Assembly: GCA_016710595.1 (NCBI GenBank)
Contig: JADJVM010000003.1
Coordinates: 124,001 to 188,000 of the forward strand
DNA from: Niastella sp.
GTDB taxonomy: Bacteria > Bacteroidota > Bacteroidia > Chitinophagales > Chitinophagaceae
DNA length: 64,000 nucleotides
Direction of reading: 5' to 3'
Shown: positions 47,401 through 57,300 of the stretch, in pieces
Position numbering within the stretch: the stretch's first letter is position 1
Layout of the letters: the number at the start of each line of letters is the position of its first letter
Notes under the pieces: generated by a model
What the model was told of the DNA's origin: nothing
The model's database searches: none
What the model saw: the letters and a program-made list of their open reading frames with translations, nothing else
Program-made: the position numbers and the translations under genes

Positions 47401-47580
47401 CTTTCAAACATTGATTCTTTGTAAAAATATAGAATAAACCACCGGTATTGTTCTCATTTTAGTAATTGCTGTAAAGCAGTACCAGGCTAAGGGTTGGTAC
47501 TTGTTAAAAAAATGAAAGATAGCTGGTGTTTTACAAACAGTTTGTGTAGGTTTGCACACTTAAAAACGAAATTAAAAAAC

Positions 47581-48057
47581 ATGAAAAAAATACTTTTTGC
47601 AGTTGCCTTTTTATTTTCTGCTGCCTTATTGCAGGCGCAACCCCCGGCAGGTGATGCCAACCCCGGTGATGTATATGGCGCTAAGCCGGAATCTGGCAAA
47701 GTTATCTCTGTTGACGAGCTACCCGCTCTATTAGAAAAACAACCCCTCGAAAACGTAACCATTAAAGGTAAAGTGGTAGATGTGTGCAGCAAAAAAGGAT
47801 GCTGGGTTACATTAGAAACTACTGATAAAACGAAGATCATGGTAAAAATGAAAGACTATGGTTTCTTTGTTCCTACGGCAGCAATAGGTAAAACAGTAGT
47901 AATGACAGGTGATGCTAAAATTAAAACTACATCGGTAGCAGAACAAAAGCACTATGCCGAAGATGCTAAAAAAGCTCAGGCCGAAATTGATGCTATTACC
48001 GAACCCATAAATGAAATCAGGTTTACTGCATCGGGTATTACCATTGCAGCATCATAA
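47581..48057 (+). CDS. DUF4920 domain protein (secreted)
   Basis: 158 aa from the ATG at 47581; the frame is open 29 codons further up but the signal peptide (MKKILFAVAFLFSAALLQAQ) fixes this start. OB-like core: KVISVDELPALLEKQPLENVTIKGKVVDVCSKKGCWVTLET. Cys-x5-Cys (VCSKKGCW) is conserved in the family. Function unknown; related to DUF4920 proteins common in Bacteroidota. Confidence 0.85.
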   Translation: MKKILFAVAFLFSAALLQAQPPAGDANPGDVYGAKPESGKVISVDELPALLEKQPLENVTIKGKVVDVCSKKGCWVTLETTDKTKIMVKMKDYGFFVPTAAIGKTVVMTGDAKIKTTSVAEQKHYAEDAKKAQAEIDAITEPINEIRFTASGITIAAS

Positions 48058-48075
48058 ATAAGTTTTATCGAATGT

Positions 48076-48106
48076 AAAAAGAGCCGAATTAACGGCTCTT
48101 TTTTTT
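48076..48106. terminator. Bidirectional terminator between DUF4920 and SNF2 genes
   Basis: AAGAGCCG (48079-48086) pairs with CGGCTCTT (48093-48100), loop AATTAA. A T-run follows on the plus strand and the A-run before it gives a T-run on the minus strand. It serves the two convergent genes. Confidence 0.85.
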
Positions 48107-48114
48107 AAGCACAA

Positions 48115-51100
48115 TTAACTGAATAAGTATTCTACATCTGCTTTGGTAAGTGATTTTACAAAATTACTATCATCTGCTATGAGTTCTTTTGCCAGGATGC
48201 GCTTTCTTTCCTGTAATTGCATGATCTTATCTTCAATGGTATCTATGCAAATCATGCGATAAGCAAATATATTTTTTGTTTGCCCGATCCGGTGTGTACG
48301 GTCAATGGCTTGTTGTTCTACTGCCGGGTTCCACCAGGGGTCAACTATATAAACATAATCTGCTGCAGTAAGGTTCAGTCCCACACCCCCGGCTTTTAAT
48401 GAAATTAAGAATACCCGGCAACTGTCATTTTTTTGAAAATTCTGAATGGCTTTTTCCCGGTCTAAAGTGCTGGTACTGCCATCAAAATATTCAAATGGGA
48501 TATTATGCTCTATTAGTTTTTCTTTAATCAATGCCAGCATACCCAAAAATTGAGAAAACACAAGCGCTTTATGTTCACCGATATTTTCTGTGATTTCACG
48601 GGTTAGCTCTTCAAGTTTTATAGATTCATTGGGGAGTTTCTCTTCTTCATTTAATATATAGGGGCTATCGCAGATTTGGCGCAGTTTCATGAGCCCTTGT
48701 AAAATGGTAAGTTGAGATTTATCTATCCCCTGTTCATCAATCGTTCCTAAAATTTTGTCCCGGTAACTGTTGCGGTAAGCTTCATAAATTTTACGCTGCG
48801 CCGGTTGCATTTCACAAAACAAAATCGTTTCTGTTTTTTCGGGTAGGTCTTTGGCCACCTGTTCTTTGGTACGTCTTAAAATAAAAGGGTATAATAATTT
48901 TCTTAAATGATCTTTTTGTTCCTGTTCACCAAATTTGTCTATTGGTGTTGCAAATTCATTTCTAAAGAATTCCATACTCCCCAGTAGCCCCGGGTTTAAG
49001 AAATTCATTTGGGCAAAAATATCAAATGTGTTATTCTGCAGCGGGGTACCACTCATACAAAGCCTGTTTTTTGCCAGTAGCAGGCCTGCTGCTTTAGTAA
49101 CTTTAGATGCCGGGTTTTTTATTGCCTGGCTTTCATCCAGGATCACATAGTCGAATAAAATTTTCATGAACAGTTGCACATCACTTCTTAATGTACCATA
49201 GGTAGTTATTATAATATCATATTTTTCCAGTTCATCAACTTTACGGATGCGGGCATTGCCATGGTGAATATGATTTGTAAGCGAAGGTGTAAACTTCTTA
49301 ATTTCATTTTGCCAATTATAAATCAAAGTAGTGGGGCAAATTACAATGGCTCTTAAATGTTCATTTGTTTTTTTATAATGATCCAGCATACTCAGCGCCT
49401 GCACAGTTTTACCCAAGCCCATATCATCTGCCAGGATGCCGCCCCAGCCTACGTCGTTCAAATAATTTAGCCATTGGAACCCAGATACCTGGTAAGGCCG
49501 TAATATGTTTTCTACTTCTGCAGGCGGAGCTGTATCGGGTATATTCTTAAACTCCCTCAAACGCTCATATTTAGCATCCAGGTTAAAGCTTAATTCTTCT
49601 TCATTTTTATTTTCATACAATTCATCTATCACACTCATGTGATATTTTGTAAGCCTGAGTTTATCACTCCTGCCTTCGCCTACCTTAAATAGCAATGAAT
49701 ATTTTTTTAGCCAATCATCGGGCAATATGCCAAATGTACCATCACCCAGTTGTACAAATGATTGTTTCCCTGCCAATGCTTTTTTAATATCAGAAATACC
49801 CACCCGTTGCCCGGCAAAATCTATTTCTACTTTGGCATCAAACCAATCGAGCCCGCTGCTTACATGTATATGTGTACTGGGCCTGGCGGTATTAAACCTA
49901 AAGTTTTTCAAAGCTTCGAAACCATATACTGAAACCTTCAGCTCTTTCATGGCATCTACAAACAAAAAGAACCAGTTATTTTTTAATACATCTACGCCTT
50001 TCAAAACCAGACTGCCCGTTTCGGGGTGATGTGTAAAATTTGAATGAAGGCTTTGCAGTTTTTGTAAAAAAGCCTGCTCTTCGTTCAGGTGCCTTTTTAT
50101 CATTAATATTTTATCGCCATCGGGTACCAGTATTCTTTCCTTGTCTTTCGGTTTTGCATCAAAACCTTTGTAACTAAAAACGGGCTGAAACACCAGGTGT
50201 TCGCCTTTTTCCTGGAGCAATAATTTTACTTCAGGGGTTCCATCCATTACTTCTTTGATTAAGCTTTTATCAAAGTCTACCGGGTATTCTTTAGCCAGCG
50301 GTAAAATAATATCACGCATTTTACCGGTCCAGTTCTCTTTGGTAAGTATCATATTCCCTTTCTTCACAAAACTTTCAATACGTAAAATATCATCTGTATT
50401 CTCCCAGCTATATAAAATTCCATTATACAAAAACAAAAGGCTGCTATCACATTCATTTTCGGGTAACGATAACTCCAGGCTCCCGAGTTTTGCCTTACAT
50501 TCAATTTCAAAATGGTCTTTTATGGCAATCACTTTAAATAAAGGAGATAAACTACTTTCACTTAATTCTACATTTATTAATTCGGCGGTTTTAAATGCTT
50601 TTCCTTTTGGCAAAATGTACACCAGGGGGTTTCCTGACTGTTCTTTCATTATTTTTTTAAGCTTAGGATGCAGGTATTCGCTCATCAGCGCCCTTGTTTC
50701 TTCCGGTAGTTCTTCGCCTTCTGTTTGAATAATATTTTCCCAGAAACCACTGAAAGGAGAGTTCCGGTTTAGGTATTTATTTATTTCTACCTGTTGTACT
50801 TTTCTTATTAATTGAAAGAGTTGTTTATCCCCTTCAGTAAATGAATCAGTATTTACAAATTTAGTAAGGTCTAATTTTTCTACTTTTTCAATAAACTTAC
50901 TGCCCGTTTCATCTGCTATGCCTTGTACACAATCTACTGCAAAACCAGGAAATTTATTTTCATTAAAATTAAATACGAGGCCAAGGCGCAGTAATTTTTC
51001 TTCGGCCATAAAATCGCTACCGGGCTCTACGGCTACCGGTTCTTTTTTAAAACTAAATTCCGGCTTGGGGAATGGCATACGGGATGGCTGTATGGCAACC

Positions 51101-51885
51101 CGCTTTATAGAAGTGTCTAAAAGTTTTAAAAAGGGTTTGCCGTCTTTATAGTTAAATTCAAATTTCCCGGTGAGGTCATCTTGCAAACTATATCCATAAA
51201 TTTGAAGCAATTTGTTTTTCTCTTTATCCCAATTGCGGATACTGTCAAAATAATATGCACCATGGTTATTTAATAATTGCAAAAGCAGCATGGTTTTATG
51301 AACACAAAGTGGGTGCTCTGTTTCAGCACAAGTACAGGATGTATCAAAATTCTTTTCATCATTTTTTTGTACTACCACCGGGTATTCTGTATTTCCTTCT
51401 GTGATGATGGCTTCCACTCTTTCATCACCGCTTTTTACAATCCTGGCTTTAATGGTTTGTAACATTTTTTCTGCATGGTCAATAATTTCAGGCGAAGCAA
51501 ACAGCCGGATCATCTTAAGGTTAATATCTTTCATTTTAGCAACCGTATGCCGCTGATCATATTGAATTGCATCTCCGGTAAGTAAATTCTTATCTGCCAT
51601 GTCCTGTAACCGAAGCAAAGCTGCTGCTTCGTGGCGGCAAATATCTCCCAGGTTATAAGGGCAACTGCAACGCAGGTTCATCATTTTGGCATCGTCATAC
51701 TTATGGATGTACACTTTATAAAATGTGGCATAACTATCATCTTTTACCCTAAAGACAATGCTGCTCATCAATTCATCGTGCTCTATCAATTCTACAAATC
51801 CAAATGCATGAATTTTTTTACCACGCCTGATAACTTCTTCTGTGCCGTTGTTATAAATATGTTTTACGAGATGGGGTAAGGCCAA
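48115..51885 (-). CDS. SWIM zinc-finger SNF2-family helicase-like ATPase
   Basis: 1256 aa. The N-terminal SWIM motif CSCPYNLGDICRH (Cys73, Cys75, Cys83, His85) is followed by a second CxC...CxH cluster (CTCAETEHPLCVH, about 184-200). The C-terminal half has the SNF2 core: DDMGLGKTVQAL, DESQAIKNP, SGTPLQNNTFDIFAQMNFLNPG, and RTHRIGQTKNIFAYR. Such proteins remodel protein-DNA complexes, possibly RNA polymerase recycling as in RapA. The exact target is unknown. Confidence 0.92.
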   Translation of the reverse strand: MALPHLVKHIYNNGTEEVIRRGKKIHAFGFVELIEHDELMSSIVFRVKDDSYATFYKVYIHKYDDAKMMNLRCSCPYNLGDICRHEAAALLRLQDMADKNLLTGDAIQYDQRHTVAKMKDINLKMIRLFASPEIIDHAEKMLQTIKARIVKSGDERVEAIITEGNTEYPVVVQKNDEKNFDTSCTCAETEHPLCVHKTMLLLQLLNNHGAYYFDSIRNWDKEKNKLLQIYGYSLQDDLTGKFEFNYKDGKPFLKLLDTSIKRVAIQPSRMPFPKPEFSFKKEPVAVEPGSDFMAEEKLLRLGLVFNFNENKFPGFAVDCVQGIADETGSKFIEKVEKLDLTKFVNTDSFTEGDKQLFQLIRKVQQVEINKYLNRNSPFSGFWENIIQTEGEELPEETRALMSEYLHPKLKKIMKEQSGNPLVYILPKGKAFKTAELINVELSESSLSPLFKVIAIKDHFEIECKAKLGSLELSLPENECDSSLLFLYNGILYSWENTDDILRIESFVKKGNMILTKENWTGKMRDIILPLAKEYPVDFDKSLIKEVMDGTPEVKLLLQEKGEHLVFQPVFSYKGFDAKPKDKERILVPDGDKILMIKRHLNEEQAFLQKLQSLHSNFTHHPETGSLVLKGVDVLKNNWFFLFVDAMKELKVSVYGFEALKNFRFNTARPSTHIHVSSGLDWFDAKVEIDFAGQRVGISDIKKALAGKQSFVQLGDGTFGILPDDWLKKYSLLFKVGEGRSDKLRLTKYHMSVIDELYENKNEEELSFNLDAKYERLREFKNIPDTAPPAEVENILRPYQVSGFQWLNYLNDVGWGGILADDMGLGKTVQALSMLDHYKKTNEHLRAIVICPTTLIYNWQNEIKKFTPSLTNHIHHGNARIRKVDELEKYDIIITTYGTLRSDVQLFMKILFDYVILDESQAIKNPASKVTKAAGLLLAKNRLCMSGTPLQNNTFDIFAQMNFLNPGLLGSMEFFRNEFATPIDKFGEQEQKDHLRKLLYPFILRRTKEQVAKDLPEKTETILFCEMQPAQRKIYEAYRNSYRDKILGTIDEQGIDKSQLTILQGLMKLRQICDSPYILNEEEKLPNESIKLEELTREITENIGEHKALVFSQFLGMLALIKEKLIEHNIPFEYFDGSTSTLDREKAIQNFQKNDSCRVFLISLKAGGVGLNLTAADYVYIVDPWWNPAVEQQAIDRTHRIGQTKNIFAYRMICIDTIEDKIMQLQERKRILAKELIADDSNFVKSLTKADVEYLFS

Positions 51886-52021
51886 TTTATTTCCTGATTT
51901 ACTTTTAACAATAGGTGATTGGTTTTGCCCCGATCATTCAAAAAAGGGCAATTTGCAAAAGTAAAGGAAAATTATTCAACCTGCGAAGTGATTACGCAAA
52001 CTTTGGTGAAAATGAAGAATC

Positions 52022-52747
52022 TTAACCTTTCACTAATTTTCCATCATTAAATATGGGTAGAATGTTTGCCCCATTGGGCGTAAGGCAATACCGAATATCT
52101 TTTTCCAGGCCAAAACCCATGAGGCGGTGATAATGAGAAGCATTATTTATTTTCATAAATCCAAATAAATCATCTTTTGCCTTTATATACAATCCATGTG
52201 CAATGGATGCCGCATCGCCTTTTATTTCAAAATGATCTTTTACATTTTCAATAACGGCTCCGGCAAACAAACTATCTTCAATATTAATCCTGTCTTTCCA
52301 TGCGGCACAGCCTAAAATAATATTTTCACCGGCATTTTTTAAATATGTACATACTGCATCCAGGTTAGGAAAAGAACCGGTTATAATTCCCCGGGCACTT
52401 TTCTCCAGCGCCATGTGCAATAATTTAGTGCCGTTGGTTGTAGTAAGTACCAATACTTTGTCTTTAATAAAATCGGGTGGATAGTCAAAAGGAGAATTCC
52501 CATATTGCAAGCCTTCGGCAATACGCCCATCTCTTTCTCCTGCGGTAATGGCTTCTATTTGTTTCCCGATTCTTATACACTCGGCTACACTATCTACCGG
52601 TACAATTGCTTTTGCACCATTATATAATGCAGTAGCAATGGTAGATGTTGCCCTCAACACATCAATTATTACAACGATGCTGCTATTTACCTCTTCTAAA
52701 TGAAGTAAGGCCGGTGAAAGTGAAACATGCAGTTGGGGTTTTGCCAT
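52022..52747 (-). CDS. comB: 2-phosphosulfolactate phosphatase (ComB family)
   Basis: 241 aa. ComB motifs are visible: VVIIDVLRATSTIATAL, AITAGERDGRIAEGLQYGNSPFD, and LTTTNGTKLL. In coenzyme M biosynthesis it dephosphorylates phosphosulfolactate, but comA and comC are not near, so here it may serve sulfonate or sulfolipid metabolism or another phosphatase role. It lies 37 bp downstream of gcvT on the same strand. Confidence 0.88.
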   Translation of the reverse strand: MAKPQLHVSLSPALLHLEEVNSSIVVIIDVLRATSTIATALYNGAKAIVPVDSVAECIRIGKQIEAITAGERDGRIAEGLQYGNSPFDYPPDFIKDKVLVLTTTNGTKLLHMALEKSARGIITGSFPNLDAVCTYLKNAGENIILGCAAWKDRINIEDSLFAGAVIENVKDHFEIKGDAASIAHGLYIKAKDDLFGFMKINNASHYHRLMGFGLEKDIRYCLTPNGANILPIFNDGKLVKG

Positions 52748-52784
52748 ATCGGGAAAAAAATGCGATTAAATTTATGAATGAAAA

Positions 52785-53870
52785 TTATTCAAAAGGCATT
52801 TTTACCACTTTAGCCTTTAAAAGATTATTGCGTACAGCAATATAAATTTCTGTGCCTTGTGCCGAAAATGGGGTTTTTACATAACCCATGCCGATGGCTT
52901 TATCTAAACTGGGTGCTTGTGTACCCGATGTTACCCTGCCAATAATATTTCCTGTGGCGTCTTTTATTTCATAGTCATGGCGGGCAATCCCTTTATCTAT
53001 CATTTCGAAACCAACGAGTTTTTTTTCTACACCTGTGGCTTTTTGTTTTTCAAAAATTTCTTTTGCAGTAAACTCCTTACTAAATTTTGTGATCCAGCCC
53101 AGGCCTGCTTCTAAGGGAGAAGTAGTGTCGTCAATATCATTCCCATATAAGCAAAAACCCATTTCAAGGCGTAAGGTATCCCTGGCGCCAAGGCCAATCG
53201 GTTTTATGCCTTTTGCTTTACCGGCTTCAAAAATAGCGTCCCATATTTTATTGGCGGCATCGTCTTTGTCTTCAAAATAAATTTCTATGCCACCGGCACC
53301 GGTGTACCCGGTTGCACTAATAAGTACATTATCTACACCCGCAAATTTACCTTTTGCAAAAGTGTAATATTTCAAATTCAAAATATCTACATCGGTAAGG
53401 GGTTGTAATATTTTTGTAGCATTGGGGCCTTGTATGGCAAGCAAACAGGTTTTGTCAGAAATATTATGCATCTCTGCATTTTCAGTATTGTGCTTACTTA
53501 TCCAGTTCCAGTCTTTATCAATATTGCCGGCATTTACTACCAGCATATAGGCCTTGTTTTCTTCCAGGCAATAAACCAGTAAATCATCCACGATTCCTCC
53601 ATTTTCGTTGGGCAGGCAACTGTACTGTGCTTTACCGGCTGTGAGTTTTGAGGCATCGTTGCTGGTTATTTTTTGAATAAGCGGAAGCGCTTCGGGACCT
53701 TTCAAAATAAATTCGCCCATGTGGCTTACGTCAAAAACGCCGGCATTTTTTCTCACTGCGGCATGTTCTTCTTTAATGCCACTATATGAAATGGGCATAT
53801 TAAAACCTGCGAATTCGGCCATTTTTGCCTGGAGTAAAATATGCTTTGCGGTAAATGCTGTGGTCTTCAT
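52785..53870 (-). CDS. gcvT: Glycine cleavage system T protein (aminomethyltransferase)
   Basis: Tetrahydrofolate-dependent transfer of the aminomethyl group from lipoyl-H protein. 361 aa: GFNMPISYSGIKEEHAAVRKNAGVFDVSHMGEF near the N-terminus, DDLLVYCL and GARDTLRLEMGFCLYGNDIDDTTSPLEAGLGW, the folate site, and a C-terminal beta-barrel. H and P proteins are not in this window. comB follows on the same strand. Confidence 0.96.
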   Translation of the reverse strand: MKTTAFTAKHILLQAKMAEFAGFNMPISYSGIKEEHAAVRKNAGVFDVSHMGEFILKGPEALPLIQKITSNDASKLTAGKAQYSCLPNENGGIVDDLLVYCLEENKAYMLVVNAGNIDKDWNWISKHNTENAEMHNISDKTCLLAIQGPNATKILQPLTDVDILNLKYYTFAKGKFAGVDNVLISATGYTGAGGIEIYFEDKDDAANKIWDAIFEAGKAKGIKPIGLGARDTLRLEMGFCLYGNDIDDTTSPLEAGLGWITKFSKEFTAKEIFEKQKATGVEKKLVGFEMIDKGIARHDYEIKDATGNIIGRVTSGTQAPSLDKAIGMGYVKTPFSAQGTEIYIAVRNNLLKAKVVKMPFE

Positions 53871-53938
53871 TTTATTTTTGCGGCAAAGTAAAACAAATTG
53901 CGGAACAAAATGACAAGCGCAGTAAATCTATATCAGGT

Positions 53939-54367
53939 TTAGTTTTTCTGTAATATTAAAACAGACTGTACCGTAGGGTTGGTACTTGATACTGACAGGT
54001 TAACGGTATTAAAATTAAACTCACCTACTTTCCAGGCCTGGTTTAAAATTATCAATGGCATACCGGTTCCTAAATCTATTGAAATTGTTTTGGTGCCATT
54101 GTTTGTAGTGCTTGCCCAGGTACCATTGGTAATGGTTCCATTATTGGCGCTGGCAGTGCCATTTTGGTTTAGGGTGAAACTGTAACCATTAAATAAACCA
54201 GATTGATCTGAGCCATTTACTGTATAGTCAGAAACCCGCCAGGTACCCTGTGTTAAGGCTAGCTCCACTTGTGGATCCGGCGTCATATCATCGGTTTTAT
54301 TTTGGCAGGATGTGAAACTGATCAGGAGAAATAAAATAAAGAAAAAAGGAATTTTTAGCGTCTTCAT
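53939..54367 (-). CDS. Lipocalin-like lipoprotein
   Basis: 142 aa; signal peptide with lipobox FTSC (Cys21). The mature part is beta-rich with LTQGTWRVSDYTVNGSDQSGLFNGYSFTLN...GTWASTTNNGTKTISI, the G-W pattern of lipocalin-like proteins. Surface or periplasmic; function unknown. Confidence 0.75.
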   Translation of the reverse strand: MKTLKIPFFFILFLLISFTSCQNKTDDMTPDPQVELALTQGTWRVSDYTVNGSDQSGLFNGYSFTLNQNGTASANNGTITNGTWASTTNNGTKTISIDLGTGMPLIILNQAWKVGEFNFNTVNLSVSSTNPTVQSVLILQKN

Positions 54368-54440
54368 ATTGTATGTTTGATGCCCGTATGTGAGTAAATT
54401 GTATGAGAATGCAAGTTTAATTTTTTTTTTGCAAAGCCCG

Positions 54441-55946
54441 TTAAATCAATTGTAAAACTTCTTCCAGAATGGTTCTTTCATTGCTGAGCCTGGGCACCTT
54501 ATGTTGCCCGCCCATTTTCCCTTTATGGTGAAGCCATTTATTAAATATCCCTTTGGGTATTGACTTTACTATGGGCATGCGAAGTGCAATATTTTTATGC
54601 CGCTTGGCTTCGTAATCGCTATTTAATGATTTTAATGCAGCGTCTAATTCCAGGCTGAATTTTTGCAAATCGGCAGGTTCTTTATCAAATTCTATAAGCC
54701 ATTCGTGTGCGCCATTGCTGGAATCAGTAAAATAAACCGGGGCGGCGGTATAATCATTTACAATCGCATGGGTTTTTTCGGCTGCTATGGCAATGGCGTG
54801 GTCGGCATTGTCAACAATTACTTCTTCACCAAATGCATTCATATAATGCTTAAGCCTTCCGCTTACTTTTATACGGTATGGATTTAATGATGTAAACTGA
54901 ATGGTATCTCCCATAAGGTAACGCCACAAACCACCTGTGGTACTAATAACCGGGGCATAGTTTTTATGCAGTTCTACATCTGCCAACCCAAGTGTTTTTG
55001 GATTTTCTTTTTTGTATTCTTCAATGGGCATAAATTCATAAAAGACGCCATGCTCTGTAAACAATGTCATGCCATCATCATCGGGTTTTTCCTGGGCTGC
55101 AAAAAAACCTTCGCTGGCATTATACACTTCTAAATAATTAATGGGGGCGCCAATAATTTTTTCAAAATGTTTCCGGTAGGGTACAAATGAAACACCACCG
55201 TTAATATACAGTTCCAGGTTTGGCCACACTTCTTTTATATTTTTTTTACCCGTAATTTCTAAAATACGTTTTAATAAAATTAGGGTCCAGGTGGGTACAC
55301 CTGCCAGCGATGTTACATTTTCAACTGAGGTGGTTTGTGCTAATTTTTCAATTTTATTTTCCCACTCATCCAGCAGGGCTATACTGAGCTCGGGGGTTCT
55401 TAGCCATTGCCCCCAAAAGGGTGAATTTTGCATGAGTACAGCGCTAAGATCGCCATACTGTATGTTTTCATTTAATTTATTTATCTGGTGCGATCCGCCT
55501 ACTACAAGCCCCTTACCTGTTAAAAGATCGCTGCCCGGAAAATTTTTATAGTAATTGGTGAGCACATCCTTGTTGGCCTGGTAGTGATTGTCTTTTAAGC
55601 TTTCATCGCTCATAGGAATGAACTTACTCTTTTCACTGGTAGTGCCCGATGATTTTGCAAACCACTTAATGGGTTCGTTCCATAAAACATTTTCTTCACC
55701 CTGCATCATTCTTTCAATGTAAGGCTTCAAATCAGTGTATTCGTGTATTGGCACCCTTTTTTTAAATTCCTTTAAATTAAAAAGGCGGCTAAAGCCATAT
55801 TTCTTTCCAAATTCAGTGTATTGAGCGGCCGTAACCAGGTGTTGCAACACTTCCCGTTGGGCAACTGCCGGGTGGTTTGTCCAGTTTTCTATTCGCCATA
55901 ATCTCATGCGTGCCAAACGTGATATAAGCGGTGATAGAATTTTCAT
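54441..55946 (-). CDS. GH3-family acyl-adenylating enzyme
   Basis: 501 aa from the ATG at 55946 (the longer frame to 55979 adds 11 residues). Motifs of the ANL-type GH3 family: WFAKSSGTTSEKSKFIPMS, the ATP phosphate loop, YNASEGFFAAQ, and TTGGLWRYLMGDTIQFTS. Named after plant auxin-conjugating enzymes; the bacterial substrate is unknown. It is transcribed alone on the minus strand. Confidence 0.9.
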   Translation of the reverse strand: MKILSPLISRLARMRLWRIENWTNHPAVAQREVLQHLVTAAQYTEFGKKYGFSRLFNLKEFKKRVPIHEYTDLKPYIERMMQGEENVLWNEPIKWFAKSSGTTSEKSKFIPMSDESLKDNHYQANKDVLTNYYKNFPGSDLLTGKGLVVGGSHQINKLNENIQYGDLSAVLMQNSPFWGQWLRTPELSIALLDEWENKIEKLAQTTSVENVTSLAGVPTWTLILLKRILEITGKKNIKEVWPNLELYINGGVSFVPYRKHFEKIIGAPINYLEVYNASEGFFAAQEKPDDDGMTLFTEHGVFYEFMPIEEYKKENPKTLGLADVELHKNYAPVISTTGGLWRYLMGDTIQFTSLNPYRIKVSGRLKHYMNAFGEEVIVDNADHAIAIAAEKTHAIVNDYTAAPVYFTDSSNGAHEWLIEFDKEPADLQKFSLELDAALKSLNSDYEAKRHKNIALRMPIVKSIPKGIFNKWLHHKGKMGGQHKVPRLSNERTILEEVLQLI

Positions 55947-55979
55947 TGCTGGCAAGTTAAAAAAATTGGCCGAAAGCAA

Positions 55980-56336
55980 ATTTTTTTAAAGTTATAATGC
56001 ATGTAAATATAAAATTTAGTTATTATAAACTAACCGGCTGGCAAAATGGTATCCAAATGGATTATTGTTTTAGGATTAAATATTCCTTTTTTTTATACAA
56101 ATATTTATTAACTGATATTCTTTTATATGCTTGCTGGATATAACATATAAGGGATTAAAACAACTCGCATGTGAACCGGTTTGTTTTTTAAAGTGAAACA
56201 CCCGGAGTAAATGTTGTCTTGTGATTTTGCTTTTAGGGGAGCAATTTTTCGGGGTAGGATTTATTAACTCATGCTGTGTTTTCATTAAAGCCGCATTTAC
56301 CATGCGGTTTTTTTGTGTTGCAATGAATCAATAAAT
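55980..56336. other. Gene-free gap between the lptB and GH3-like genes
   Basis: About 350 bases with a low-complexity 75-codon frame (56076-56303, minus) that has no family features. It ends with gcggtttttttgtg-type T-runs near 56303-56312 that could terminate lptB. I see nothing else of note. Confidence 0.5.
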
Positions 56337-57110
56337 TTAAATGTTGCCCCGGCCTGCCGCTTCGTTGTGTAAGTAATCTTTTCGTTTCAGTTCAAAGTTT
56401 CGGCCCAGGTATAGTTTTCTCACTTGCTCATCGCTTGCCAGTTCATCGGCGGTACCGTGTTTAAAAATACTGCCATCAATAAGTAAATAAGCCCTATCGC
56501 AAATAGATAAGGTTTCATTTACATTATGATCTGTAATAAGGATACCGATGTTTTTATATTTTAGGCGGGCCACAATAGCTTGTATATCTTCTACGGCGAT
56601 GGGATCCACACCGGCAAAGGGTTCATCCAGCAAAATAAATTTAGGATCTACGGCAAGCGCCCGGGCAATTTCGGTGCGGCGCCTTTCTCCACCACTTAAA
56701 GTATCTCCATTATTCTTGCGTACATGCTGCAGCCTGAATTCATTTAAAAGCTCTTCAATTTTATCTTTTCGCTGCTGTTTATTCATTTTGGTCATTTCTA
56801 ATACCGCCAGCAGGTTATCTTCTACACTCAATTTTCTAAAAACACTGGCTTCCTGGGGAAGATAGCCGATGCCCATTTGCGCCCTTTTATACATTGGCTC
56901 CCGGGTAATCTCTTTGTCATTGAGCCAAACAGAACCTTCATCGGGTTTTACAAGGCCTACTACCTGGTAAAAAGAAGTGGTTTTACCGGCTCCGTTAGGC
57001 CCCAGCAAACCCACAATTTCACCTTGTTTTACGTTAAAAGATACATGGTTCACCACTGTACGGCTCCCATATTTCTTTACCAGATCCTTCGTTTGTATAA
57101 TTAAACTCAT
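56337..57110 (-). CDS. lptB: LPS export ABC transporter ATP-binding protein
   Basis: 257 aa from the ATG at 57110 (start MSLIIQTKDL). ABC motifs: Walker A GPNGAGKTT (37-45), signature LSGGERRR, Walker B FILLDEPFAGVDP, and H-loop LITDHNV. The sequence is of the LptB branch, which powers lipopolysaccharide export with LptFG. Other lpt genes are not nearby. Confidence 0.93.
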   Translation of the reverse strand: MSLIIQTKDLVKKYGSRTVVNHVSFNVKQGEIVGLLGPNGAGKTTSFYQVVGLVKPDEGSVWLNDKEITREPMYKRAQMGIGYLPQEASVFRKLSVEDNLLAVLEMTKMNKQQRKDKIEELLNEFRLQHVRKNNGDTLSGGERRRTEIARALAVDPKFILLDEPFAGVDPIAVEDIQAIVARLKYKNIGILITDHNVNETLSICDRAYLLIDGSIFKHGTADELASDEQVRKLYLGRNFELKRKDYLHNEAAGRGNI

Positions 57111-57300
57111 TAATATTTTATCGTGTTGCAAAAATAAAGGAAACCCATCATCCGTTATTGCGGTACGCCAAATTAACAGCAGTTTGTGAATAGGGCTTAG
57201 TTTATTTAAGTTTGCAAATTATTAAAAAACAATATTTCATTTAAATTGCTAATGTAACAGCTATTAATTTCTTTACCCTATTTACTTATATAAATAAATT

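Noticed and set aside
56076..56303. 75-aa minus-strand frame upstream of the GH3-like gene
   Set aside because: No recognisable motif, unusual composition, and no operon context; probably chance.
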